From assembly GCF_003589925.1 (NCBI RefSeq), contig NZ_CP032382.1, positions 5,208,001 through 5,272,000 on the forward strand: a stretch of DNA of 64,000 bases, read 5' to 3'. The notes beneath the pieces were generated by a model. It was not told where the DNA came from. It was given only the letters and a program-made list of their open reading frames with translations, and made no database searches. Shown in pieces: positions 42,916 through 51,801 of the stretch. Position numbers and translations under genes: made by a program. Source of the DNA: Chryseolinea soli (GTDB taxonomy: Bacteria; Bacteroidota; Bacteroidia; Cytophagales; Cyclobacteriaceae). The first letter of the stretch is position 1, and each line of letters begins with the position of its first letter.

Positions 42916-43293
42916 ATGAAAACAGCAAAGGAGATCGTCATGAACTACATGCAGGAAGTATGGGTGAATCGCCGTGTCGACGCCATCGACCGGTATATTT
43001 CTCCTCAAACCTTCATCCAGCACAATCCCAACCTCGACAACGGGAGGGAAGCTTTGAAACAGTTTCTGCCTTACCTGTTTGGTACCATCATGCCACAGGG
43101 CAGTTGGGAGGTGAAACGCGTCATTGCCGAGAACGACCTGGTGGTCGTGCATAGCCTGGCCGTGGCAGCATCGGGCCACCGGGGCACGGCCGTGGTGGAC
43201 ATTTTCCGGGTGGACGACAACCAGATCGTAGAACACTGGGACTTGTCGCACGAGGTCCCCGACACCACCAGAAGTGGTAATCCGATTGTATAA
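42916..43293 (+). CDS. SnoaL-like/NTF2-fold protein
   Basis: A 125-residue SnoaL-like protein. The start MKTAKEIVMNYMQEVWVNRRVDAIDRYISPQTFIQHNP is chosen; the 24 in-frame codons upstream look non-coding. It has the family's long first helix, the FIQHNPNLDNGREAL motif and strands VVVHSLAVAASGHRGTAVVDIFRVDDNQIVEHWDLSHE. The proteins form a cone-shaped pocket used for isomerisation, hydrolysis or ligand binding. It is 68 bases upstream of an SDR gene, and both follow an AraC gene. Confidence 0.85.
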   Translation: MKTAKEIVMNYMQEVWVNRRVDAIDRYISPQTFIQHNPNLDNGREALKQFLPYLFGTIMPQGSWEVKRVIAENDLVVVHSLAVAASGHRGTAVVDIFRVDDNQIVEHWDLSHEVPDTTRSGNPIV

Positions 43294-43361
43294 GGGACGC
43301 AGGGTACCGGATTTTTTCCGACACAAGATGGATCATTAAAAAAAAATAACAACAAACCAAT

Positions 43362-44078
43362 ATGAAATTAACGAACAAAAGAATCGTAGTGGCCGGAGGA
43401 AGCTCCGGCATTGGATTGGCCACGGTTTCCATGCTGGCCGAAGCTGGCGCCGAAGTGACCGCGCTGAGCCGCGGCGCGGATAAGCTCCAGGCGGTCACCG
43501 CTAAATTCCCACAAGTAAACACCGCTGCGGTAGATGCCGGTGATCGAATACAATTGGACGCTTTCTTTAAACGCTACGGGGCATTCGATCACCTGGTGGT
43601 GACGTTGAGTGGTGGCAAAGGCGGTGGCCTGTTCAAGGACCTGAACCTGGATGATATCCGCACAGGGCTGGAAGGCAAATTATTTCCGCAGCTGAACATC
43701 ATGCAGGCCGCGCTGCCTTACCTGAGCAAGCAGGGAAGCATCACGCTGGTATCCTCGATATCGTCGCGTTCCAGGGCAGTCGGTGTGTCCGGTCTGGCCG
43801 CGATCAATGCAAGCATCGAAGCGATGCTGCCATCGCTGGCCCGGGAACTGAAGCCCTTGCGCATCAATGCCGTCGCCCCGGGCGTTGTGGACACGGCCTG
43901 GTGGGACTTCCTCGATGAGGATTCAAAACAGAAAACATTCGGAGCGTATGCCGCCCAGATCCCAGCAGGGCGTGTTGCACAGCCTGTGGATATTGCGGAG
44001 GCTATACTTTTTGCGGTGACCAATGACTACATGACCGGATCGGTGTTGGAAATCGATGGCGGGTTGCGCCTCACGTGA
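43362..44078 (+). CDS. SDR family protein with a degenerate catalytic dyad
   Basis: A 238-residue Rossmann protein. The nucleotide motif AGGSSGIG (residues 11-18) and the RINAVAPGVVDT segment (residues 168-179) are classic SDR features. At the active site, where YxxxK is expected, the sequence is LAAIN (residues 145-149) in the segment GLAAINASIEAM, so Tyr is Leu and Lys is Asn; the catalytic Ser near 131-134 remains. A similar degenerate subset of SDRs exists, and a redox role is doubtful. It may bind cofactor as a regulator or partner of the SnoaL-like protein. Confidence 0.88.
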   Translation: MKLTNKRIVVAGGSSGIGLATVSMLAEAGAEVTALSRGADKLQAVTAKFPQVNTAAVDAGDRIQLDAFFKRYGAFDHLVVTLSGGKGGGLFKDLNLDDIRTGLEGKLFPQLNIMQAALPYLSKQGSITLVSSISSRSRAVGVSGLAAINASIEAMLPSLARELKPLRINAVAPGVVDTAWWDFLDEDSKQKTFGAYAAQIPAGRVAQPVDIAEAILFAVTNDYMTGSVLEIDGGLRLT

Positions 44079-44158
44079 GCTGTTTGCTCTTGGTCTTTCA
44101 ACATCGCCTGCTTTGCCTGCCTCGGTCTGGTCGACAAAAGGAGAGAGGAGCCATCCCA

Positions 44159-44908
44159 TCAGCGCTTCAAAAGCCACTGAAAGGTATCGTGCATAAATTC
44201 CTGGCATTGATAGTCATCGACGCCTTCCCAACTGGTCATGTATAACGACACCATGCCGTCGCCCATCACGATGATCTTGCCACCGTTCTTTACTTCCTTG
44301 TATACGCCAAAGGGAAATTTTTCGGTGCGGATGTTAAAACAGAATGGCGTGCCACCATTCACGATCCTGGCACCGTGATAGGAGATCTTCAAAGGCTTCG
44401 GGGTGATGACGCCGGCCTTGGTTGAGCCGCCCGCCAAGCTATCGGGGTTGGGCCCATCGAACGCAATGCCAAACGGGCGGATCAGATCGTTCACGTTGGT
44501 TTGTTTCAGGTTGGACCAGTAGTCCGCGTCCATGACGACGAACAACGAGCCGCCGTTGCTGATGAACTTGGTCACGGCACTAACTTCTGCTGGAGTATAC
44601 TGTCCCGACGGGATATGGATGAACAAGAGACTGCCTTTGGTGAGCTGCTCCGGTTTTATTTCATCTTTGATATACACCAATTCCGCATCCACGGAGTTGG
44701 CGGTTTTCGTTATCTCGCCGGTCATATAGTTTATCCGGTTGACCAGGGAAGGATCCTTACCCTCCACACCCGCCGGATCGTTCCAAAAGATTTGCTTATG
44801 GGCCAGATCGATAACGATCCGATGCTTGGCTTTTTTCGGAGTTTGGGCTTCGACGTATCCCGTGAAAACAATGGCAAGAAGGAGTGCAAATAATTTAATA
44901 GGGCGCAT
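44159..44908 (-). CDS. Exported ThuA/DUF4350-like protein
   Basis: A 249-residue secreted protein; the start MRPIKLFALLLAIVFTGYVEAQ is a signal peptide. The body resembles the class-I-glutamine-amidotransferase-like fold used in ThuA and DUF4350/GIFT domains: HRIVIDLAHKQIFW, SLLFIHIPSGQYTPAEVSAVTKFISNGGSLFVVMDADYW, and a closing GKIIVMGDGMVSLYMTSWEGV. No catalytic Cys-His pair is evident, so it is probably a binding or scaffold domain. It converges on the SDR gene and is divergent from the FtsX permease. Confidence 0.7.
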   Translation of the reverse strand: MRPIKLFALLLAIVFTGYVEAQTPKKAKHRIVIDLAHKQIFWNDPAGVEGKDPSLVNRINYMTGEITKTANSVDAELVYIKDEIKPEQLTKGSLLFIHIPSGQYTPAEVSAVTKFISNGGSLFVVMDADYWSNLKQTNVNDLIRPFGIAFDGPNPDSLAGGSTKAGVITPKPLKISYHGARIVNGGTPFCFNIRTEKFPFGVYKEVKNGGKIIVMGDGMVSLYMTSWEGVDDYQCQEFMHDTFQWLLKR

Positions 44909-45109
44909 AATAGAATAGGTTGATATATGCGACGACAATGACAATGCGTATGCCAGGTTCTCCAGACCCCCTGGCACCACCTATTCGTAGCGTTGCTTGC
45001 AAGGGCGTGCCCGCAACTGGACAAAAGTGATCGATACCGGCTTCATTGCAATTCAGGAATTTATTGTGTTATTTACTTAACAAAATATAAGGATATAACC
45101 TCTCGTGCT

Positions 45110-47710
45110 ATGCACCTACGCAACTTGGCCCTCCGTTTGTTAAAAGGATTCTGCCCGCCCGCTCTGCGTGAAGCCATCGAAGGCGACCTCTTGCAACGGT
45201 ATGAGAAGGACGTGATGGCCTTTGGAGAACGCGAAGCTTCCCGAAGGCTGTTGTGGAATGTGCTCCGTTTTTTCAGACCGGGTATTTTGTTGAGAAACAA
45301 GATTCAAACACCAAACCATAATCTCATGCTCCGCACAAACGCCAAGGTGATCGCCCGTCAATGGGGCAGGAGCAAGGCGTTTTCGTTTGTGAACCTGACC
45401 GGCCTCACCCTGGGTGTGACGGTGTGTTTGCTGGTGACCCAATTCGTTTTGTTCGAGAATAGCTTTGAAGATTTTAACAGACGCGCCGACAGGACGTATC
45501 GTGTAAACCTGTACAACACAGAGAACGGTGTTTTCGACGAGATCACTCCCCACACGGTCGCGGGCCTGGGGTATGCGTTGAAACAAACTGCGCCCGGCGT
45601 GGAATCCGTGGCCCGCATCGGTTTCAAAACGCGGGGCGTGGTGACGCACAAGGCGCGCCAGGTCGAGGACCGGGAAGAGATCGTGTTTGCCGACCCCTCG
45701 ATCGTTGACGTGCTGGACCTCGAGGTGACCACGGGCCGAAAAGCAGATGGGATGCGCGATGCAAGCACCCTCCTGATCTCGGAGTCGGCGGCCATGAAAT
45801 ATTTCGGCCGGCCCGACGTGACGGGCGAGACGTTGGAAGTGGGGTTCAACAACAACAGCCTGCAACCAAAGACCTATGCTATCGGCGGCGTGTTCAAGGA
45901 CATTCCGGTCAACGCGCACCAGCATTTTCAATTCTTGCTGCCACCCGAGAACGAGCAGGCCTGGAATGGAGATTGGGATTGGAGCGAGGTGAACACGTAT
46001 GTGGTGTTATCATCCAGCGTGCAACCCAGCGACCTGGACCTCGCATTGTCCCGCATCGTCAAAGAACATCACCACGACAACACCGGCGACCGTTACTTGC
46101 TGGAACCCGTACGCGAGATCCGGCTCCATGCGCTGGATGGAAGCGGCCGGGGGGCTGTGGTGAATTTCTTTATCCTGTTGGCGTCGGCGATCCTGTTGCT
46201 GGCATGGTTCAATTACATTAATCTCTCTACAGCCCGGTTCTTCGAGCGCATGAAGGCCGTTGGCATTCGCAAGTTGATGGGGGCCACGCGACGCCAGTTG
46301 GTCTTCCAGTTTTTGATGGAATCTTTTTTCTTTAATGTGCTTTCGTTTGGGTTTGCCGTGATCTTATTTTTTATGGCATGGCCCCTGGTAACGGACGTTT
46401 TGCAAGAGCCGATTCCCGTCACACTGTTCAACGAGCCATGGGCAGTTGGTTTTATCCCCGGTTTTATTTTGATAACGTCGTTGTGTGCGGGCTTCTATCC
46501 GGCATTGGCCCTATCTTCTTTCAAGCCTTTGTCTTCGCTTCAGGGGAAGATCAACGGCTACACGGACCGTGCTGTGCTGCGCAAAGTTTTGGTGACGGTT
46601 CAATTGGCCGTGTCGATGATTTTGATCACGGCCGTAGTGGCCATCCGGCAGCAAATCGGATTTATGCAAGGCCAACACCTGGGCATCGCCATCGATCAAA
46701 CGTTGATCGTGGAGGAACCCTTAGTGACCGACGGCACCACCGTGCAAAAGTTTGAGACATTCAAGCATGAAATGCTGATGTTGCCCAGCGTGCTTGGGGT
46801 TACCTACGCTTCGACCTTTGCGGGCACAGAGATCGATTGGCATCGGATGGATATTACTTTAGGACAGGAAAACGCTACTCCTAGATTTCACAGCCGCATC
46901 GTTGCCGTGGGCACCGAGTTCCTGGACGTGTTCCAGCTGCCACTTTTGGAAGGAAGAAATTTTGATGCTGCAGCGGAGAGCGATCGCAAAGCAATGCTCA
47001 TCAGCGAAGCGGCATGCAGGATGTTTGGTTTTTCCACGAACGCGGCGGCGCTGGGAAAATTGATCTTTGTGGGCAGCCGCCAGTTCGAAGTGATCGGTGT
47101 GTTGAAAGATTATCACTACCGTTCATTACAATCGGGTATTGAGCCGCTGCTCTACATGAAAGGATATCCGCGCAATCCACGCTATGCCATCAAGGTCGCA
47201 CCGGAAAATATCTCTAAGACCTTGATCACGATAGAATCCAAATGGAAACAAGCTTACGCGGGGAATGTTTTCAAATATTATTTCCTCGATGAATTTTTCA
47301 ACCGTCAATATAACGCCGATCAAAAACTGGGAACCTTGGTATCTGCACTTTCACTGCTGGCGGCATTCATTTCCTGCACCGGACTATTCGGCCTCACCCT
47401 ATATTCCGTCAACCGTAAAGAGAAAGAGATCGGCATCCGGAAAGTTTTTGGAGCCTCTGTTTCCGATGTCGTCATCTTCTTAACACGCGACCTTCTCCGG
47501 CTCATCGCGGTGGGCGGCGCATTGGGTGTGCCATTGATTTATTATGGTGTGAACGCATGGCTTGAAGGATACGCCTATAAAATGCCATTGGGCATCCTGA
47601 TGTTTGCTGGACCAGTAATGATTATTGCCGCGCTCGCGCTTATCACCACCGGCGCGCTTACGGTGGCTGCCGCCAGGCGAAGCCCAGTGGACGCGATGAA
47701 ATGTGAATAA
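45110..47710 (+). CDS. FtsX/MacB-family ABC transporter permease with an N-terminal prefix domain
   Basis: An 866-residue permease similar in design to the one at 20856, with an extra prefix of about 70 residues (LALRLLKGFCPPALREAIEGDLLQRYEKDVMAFGEREASRRLLWNVLRFF). This prefix matches the permease prefix domain found on some Bacteroidota MacB-type permeases. After it come FSFVNLTGLTLGVTVCLLV, the first periplasmic domain, the FtsX block with ERMKAVGIRKLMGATRRQLV, the second periplasmic domain and the last FtsX block with RKEKEIGIRKVFGASV. The ATG at 45110 opens the prefix domain. No ATPase gene is beside it. Confidence 0.9.
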   Translation: MHLRNLALRLLKGFCPPALREAIEGDLLQRYEKDVMAFGEREASRRLLWNVLRFFRPGILLRNKIQTPNHNLMLRTNAKVIARQWGRSKAFSFVNLTGLTLGVTVCLLVTQFVLFENSFEDFNRRADRTYRVNLYNTENGVFDEITPHTVAGLGYALKQTAPGVESVARIGFKTRGVVTHKARQVEDREEIVFADPSIVDVLDLEVTTGRKADGMRDASTLLISESAAMKYFGRPDVTGETLEVGFNNNSLQPKTYAIGGVFKDIPVNAHQHFQFLLPPENEQAWNGDWDWSEVNTYVVLSSSVQPSDLDLALSRIVKEHHHDNTGDRYLLEPVREIRLHALDGSGRGAVVNFFILLASAILLLAWFNYINLSTARFFERMKAVGIRKLMGATRRQLVFQFLMESFFFNVLSFGFAVILFFMAWPLVTDVLQEPIPVTLFNEPWAVGFIPGFILITSLCAGFYPALALSSFKPLSSLQGKINGYTDRAVLRKVLVTVQLAVSMILITAVVAIRQQIGFMQGQHLGIAIDQTLIVEEPLVTDGTTVQKFETFKHEMLMLPSVLGVTYASTFAGTEIDWHRMDITLGQENATPRFHSRIVAVGTEFLDVFQLPLLEGRNFDAAAESDRKAMLISEAACRMFGFSTNAAALGKLIFVGSRQFEVIGVLKDYHYRSLQSGIEPLLYMKGYPRNPRYAIKVAPENISKTLITIESKWKQAYAGNVFKYYFLDEFFNRQYNADQKLGTLVSALSLLAAFISCTGLFGLTLYSVNRKEKEIGIRKVFGASVSDVVIFLTRDLLRLIAVGGALGVPLIYYGVNAWLEGYAYKMPLGILMFAGPVMIIAALALITTGALTVAAARRSPVDAMKCE

Positions 47711-47839
47711 CCTGCAGCATCAACTGCATTAACCATCCTGATCTATCCTGTATCGCGACGCACGATTTATCGCTGATGAATTTTGCATGATTTAATTTTA
47801 AGAAGGACATTGGACAAAATTCCATACACTTCTGGCATC

Positions 47840-50578
47840 ATGAAAAAATTACAGTCCACCATCTGCGTCCTCATCGCTTTTCTTTCAGCATGCAGCATTG
47901 TACAAGCGCAAGACATCCGGCTTTACGACTTGCGTTGCAACAGCGCCACAAATCCTGTCGGCGTCGAGGATGCGCATCCGGCACTTTCGTGGAAGATCGC
48001 CTCGACCGCTCGTGGCGAAAAGCAAACCGCGTATCAGATCGTGGTGGGCCTCACCGAGAGCGACATAGAACGGGCACCCGTATGGAATTCGGGGAAAGTG
48101 ATGTCGGAACAATCGGTACTCGTTCCCTATGATGGCCGGGCTTTGGAAAATGGCAAGCGCTATTTCTGGAAAGTGAAAATCTGGGATCGCAATGGGAAAG
48201 AATCGCCTTACAGCACCGCACAGTTTTGGGAGATGACCGTAAGCCTGGAACATTTCACCGCAGCGTGGATCAGCGCTCCTGCCGTGTTTGATTTTCAGAA
48301 ACTGAACCGCCACCGCTATGCCATGATCAAAGGCGAGACGCACGACTTCCTGGAACCCATGCCCCTGCTGCGCAAGAAGTTCGACCTCAGGCAAAATATC
48401 GCGAAAGCCACCGTCTATGTGGCTGCGCCCGGTTTTTTTGAACTGTTTATCAATGGAAAGAAAGTTTCCGACGACATTCTTAACCCTGCCTTTACAAACT
48501 ACGACAAGACCGTTCTCTTTTCAACCTACGATGTGACCTCCTTCCTGAAAGGTGGTGCCAATGCCCTGGGCGTGATGCTGGGAAACGGCTGGTATAACTC
48601 CACATCAAAAGAAGTATGGGGTTTCGACAAAGCGCCCTGGCGAAATTTGCCTGCCCTGAAATTGCAATTGGAGATCACCTACGACAACGGCGAAAAGCAA
48701 ATGATATCCACCGACACTCAATGGCTGGCCATCGCAGGGCCGACCTTGTTTACGGCGCTGCGCCAGGGAGAGTATTACGATGCCCGCCTGGAAGTGCCAC
48801 GCTGGAGTGAAGCAGAAGCCGATGAAAAGAACTGGCAGCCTGTACGCCGGGTAGCTGGTCCGATCGGAACGTTGCGGTCTCAAAAGCAGCCTCCGGTGCA
48901 GGTAACGCAGGTGCTTGATGCGGTGAAATCCCAACGCCTGGCCAATGGCCACATCGTCTATGACTTTGGGCAGAACATGGCAGGCTTTGTGAGTCTGAAC
49001 GTTTCCGGGAAAGCCGGCAGCCGACTCCAATTCAAGTATGCCGAAAGGGTAGACGCCAATGGGGCCGCCGACCAGTCGAACATCAATAACTTGTTAGCGG
49101 ACTCGCTGTTCCAGATCGATCGCTATACGCTGAAGGGCGGGGGAGACGAACGGTGGTCGCCGCGGTTTGTCTATCACGGATTTCGCTACGTGGAAGTGTG
49201 GGCCGATGGCGAACTGCCGCAATTGAAAAGCATTCAGGCGAAAGCCATCTCCACCGCGTTTGAGAGCGTGGGCGATTTCACGTGCTCCAGCGAAACCGTT
49301 AGCAAAATACAACAGGCCACCCGTTGGTCGTATCGCAATAATTTTGTCGGCTTCCCCACCGACTGTCCTCAGCGCGAGAAGAATGGCTGGACCGGCGACG
49401 CGCAGTTGGCTTGCGAAGGCGGCTTGTCGAACTTTGATGCAGCCACGGCCTATCAAAAATGGTTGGGCGACATTCGCGACGAGCAACAATCCGATGGTAG
49501 CTTGCCCGGCATCATCCCCACACCGGGATGGGGCTACTACTGGGGCAACGGACCCGCGTGGGACATCGCCTGCATCGTCATTCCCTGGGCAACCTACCGG
49601 TACACCGGCGACCGCCGCATCCTTCAGGACAATTTCGCCACCATGAAAAAGTATGTCGACTACATGCACATGCGTTCCCCCGATCTCATCGCCGACTTTG
49701 GTCTTGGCGATTGGATCCCGGTGGAAACGGAAACGCCCGTCGGAGTTACCTCCACCGGATATTTTTACTATGGTGCGTCCACCATCGCCAAGGCCGCTGG
49801 TCTGCTGGGCAACACAGCCGATCAGCAAGCCTACCAGGCCTTGGCCGCCAAAATAAAAGAGGCTTTCCATAAAAAATATTATAATCCCAAAACACAGACC
49901 TATGCCAATGGCTCACAAACGGCATTGAGCACGGCACTCTTCCACGGACTGGTGCCCGACAACCTCGTGAACGCGGTTCGCAAAAAACTGGTGCAGGCCG
50001 TGCACGCCAGAAACGATCACATCGACACCGGCATTCTCGGCGCCCGCTATATGCCCCATGCGTTGACCGACGCAGGAGAAGCCAACCTGGCCCTGAACGT
50101 GATCACACAAACCACCTATCCCAGTTGGGGCTACTGGCTGGCAAAGGGCGCAACCACGCAGTGGGAAGATTGGAAAGGCGAGTGGTCCCTCGATCACATT
50201 ATGTTCGGCGACATGAGCTCTTGGTTCTATAAAGCGCTGACGGGAATCCGCCTCGACAGCAACGTACCCGGATTCAAGCACTTTATCATCAAACCCGAGC
50301 ATACGGAAATCCTGCAATGGGCAAAAGGAAAATATGAGTCGGCTTATGGATCCATCTCAAGCGAATGGAAAAATGAGAACGGCAGATTTGTCCACGACAT
50401 CGAAGTGCCCGTGAACACCACGGCTACCTACTATGCGCCCACCGGTAAGGCGACGAATATCAAAGAAAGCGGTAACACGTTAGCGAGCCAGGGAATTCGA
50501 ATCACTGGAACCGGGCAGGGGAGGGTGGTGCTTGAACTGGAAGCTGGGAAATACCATTTTGAAATGGCCGGGAATTAG
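47840..50578 (+). CDS. Alpha-L-rhamnosidase, glycoside hydrolase family 78
   Basis: A 912-residue secreted rhamnosidase. The start MKKLQSTICVLIAFLSACSIVQAQ gives a signal peptide. In order: an N-terminal beta-sandwich (TNPVGVEDAHPALSWKIA..., Bac_rhamnosid_N-like), carbohydrate-binding strands (VAAPGFFELFINGKKVSDDILNPAFTNYDKTVLFSTYDV), the (alpha/alpha)6 catalytic domain with the family signature VGFPTDCPQREKNGWTGDAQ and GDWIPVETETPVG, and a C-terminal Bac_rhamnosid_C domain. The stop overlaps that of the convergent dehydrogenase gene by four bases. It likely releases rhamnose from plant or algal glycans. Confidence 0.93.
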   Translation: MKKLQSTICVLIAFLSACSIVQAQDIRLYDLRCNSATNPVGVEDAHPALSWKIASTARGEKQTAYQIVVGLTESDIERAPVWNSGKVMSEQSVLVPYDGRALENGKRYFWKVKIWDRNGKESPYSTAQFWEMTVSLEHFTAAWISAPAVFDFQKLNRHRYAMIKGETHDFLEPMPLLRKKFDLRQNIAKATVYVAAPGFFELFINGKKVSDDILNPAFTNYDKTVLFSTYDVTSFLKGGANALGVMLGNGWYNSTSKEVWGFDKAPWRNLPALKLQLEITYDNGEKQMISTDTQWLAIAGPTLFTALRQGEYYDARLEVPRWSEAEADEKNWQPVRRVAGPIGTLRSQKQPPVQVTQVLDAVKSQRLANGHIVYDFGQNMAGFVSLNVSGKAGSRLQFKYAERVDANGAADQSNINNLLADSLFQIDRYTLKGGGDERWSPRFVYHGFRYVEVWADGELPQLKSIQAKAISTAFESVGDFTCSSETVSKIQQATRWSYRNNFVGFPTDCPQREKNGWTGDAQLACEGGLSNFDAATAYQKWLGDIRDEQQSDGSLPGIIPTPGWGYYWGNGPAWDIACIVIPWATYRYTGDRRILQDNFATMKKYVDYMHMRSPDLIADFGLGDWIPVETETPVGVTSTGYFYYGASTIAKAAGLLGNTADQQAYQALAAKIKEAFHKKYYNPKTQTYANGSQTALSTALFHGLVPDNLVNAVRKKLVQAVHARNDHIDTGILGARYMPHALTDAGEANLALNVITQTTYPSWGYWLAKGATTQWEDWKGEWSLDHIMFGDMSSWFYKALTGIRLDSNVPGFKHFIIKPEHTEILQWAKGKYESAYGSISSEWKNENGRFVHDIEVPVNTTATYYAPTGKATNIKESGNTLASQGIRITGTGQGRVVLELEAGKYHFEMAGN

Positions 50579-51600
50579 ATCCGCACATCCCAATCCGTCA
50601 TCACTTTGATCTCCGGCGAGGAAGGATTGGCCCATGTGGACAGCTCTATCAAAATGTCGCCACACGATGCATGCCGCGTAATGTAGGCCTCTGTATTGAA
50701 TTTCTTTTGACGAAGCACGTTCATCACAAAATCAAAATCCTGGCGTGTGGCATTACGGCTACACATCAGTGTGGTTTCCTTGGCATGCAGGGCAGGGTGC
50801 TGAAAGGCCAGCTCGCCTTTGAATAGACCAACCAACACCAGCGTGCCGCCGTGCCGCATATAGTCGGTAGCGTTTTCAATGGCCCGCTTGCTGCCCGTGG
50901 CATCAATAACGACATGGGCGAGGTCGCCACCCGTAAATCTTTTCAGGTTTTCGATGGCCTCTGTGTTGGCCAGTAGGATCGCGTCTGCTCCGAAGTGTCG
51001 TTGCGCCAGCTCCAGGCGGCCTTCGTTGATATCGACGGCCACCACCGTCGCGCCGAGAGATTTTGCCAATTGGATGATCCCCATACCGATCGGACCGCAT
51101 CCCAACACCACCACCAGGTCGTCCTTTTTCACACTGGCCCTCCGCAGCGAATGTGCGCCAATGGAGAGCGGTTCCACAATGGCGATCTCGTCGAACGACA
51201 GGTCGTTGGCGGGGATCAGCAAGTGGGGTGGCAGCGAGATGATGTCTTGCATGCCGCCGTCGGTGTGCACGCCGAAGACCTTCAGGTTCTGGCAGCAATT
51301 GGTTTTTCCGGCCTGGCAGGCCACGCACTGGCCGCAGTGAATATAAGGGATGACCACGGCCTTGTCGCCAACCTTTAGTCCATGATCCGGGCCGTCGATC
51401 GCCGTCACCTCCGTGGCCAGCTCATGGCCCAGAATGCGCGGATAGGAAAAGAACGGCTGGTTTCCTTTGAAAGCATGAAGATCGGTGCCACAAATGCCCA
51501 CGCGCTTAACCTGCAGCAAAGTCATCCCGCTTTCCAGCGAAGGCTCGGGTTTGCTTTGAAACGAAAGCAACTCAGGACGCTCACAAATGATAGATCGCAT
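50575..51600 (-). CDS. Zinc-binding alcohol dehydrogenase, sugar-acid type
   Basis: A 341-residue MDR dehydrogenase; the start MRSIICERPELL is preferred over an in-frame ATG 24 codons upstream. Zinc motifs GICGTDLHAFKGNQPFFSYPRILGHE and CGQCVACQAGKTNCC are intact, and the Rossmann motif is VLGCGPIGMGIIQLA. The sequence resembles L-galactonate or L-fucose dehydrogenases of the LgoD/YjjN group, which fits its place between a GH78 rhamnosidase and a GH95 fucosidase, where an L-fucose or L-rhamnose derivative could be oxidised. The specificity is inference. Confidence 0.9.
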   Translation of the reverse strand: MRSIICERPELLSFQSKPEPSLESGMTLLQVKRVGICGTDLHAFKGNQPFFSYPRILGHELATEVTAIDGPDHGLKVGDKAVVIPYIHCGQCVACQAGKTNCCQNLKVFGVHTDGGMQDIISLPPHLLIPANDLSFDEIAIVEPLSIGAHSLRRASVKKDDLVVVLGCGPIGMGIIQLAKSLGATVVAVDINEGRLELAQRHFGADAILLANTEAIENLKRFTGGDLAHVVIDATGSKRAIENATDYMRHGGTLVLVGLFKGELAFQHPALHAKETTLMCSRNATRQDFDFVMNVLRQKKFNTEAYITRHASCGDILIELSTWANPSSPEIKVMTDWDVRI

Positions 51601-51801
51601 AAATTTTACCGGTAAAGATAGCCTCCAAATAAACAGGATAAGAAAAGGTGAAATATAAGAAAGATGTGACATTATTTTGGGAAGGTGCCCCGTCGCCCTA
51701 AAAAAATAGGCGCTGAAAAAAAGAAACTGTCATCCCACGGGCAAGTGTGTTATATTGATCGCTCTTTTCACTATGGTATCCATCTATCTTATTTATTTTT
51801 T

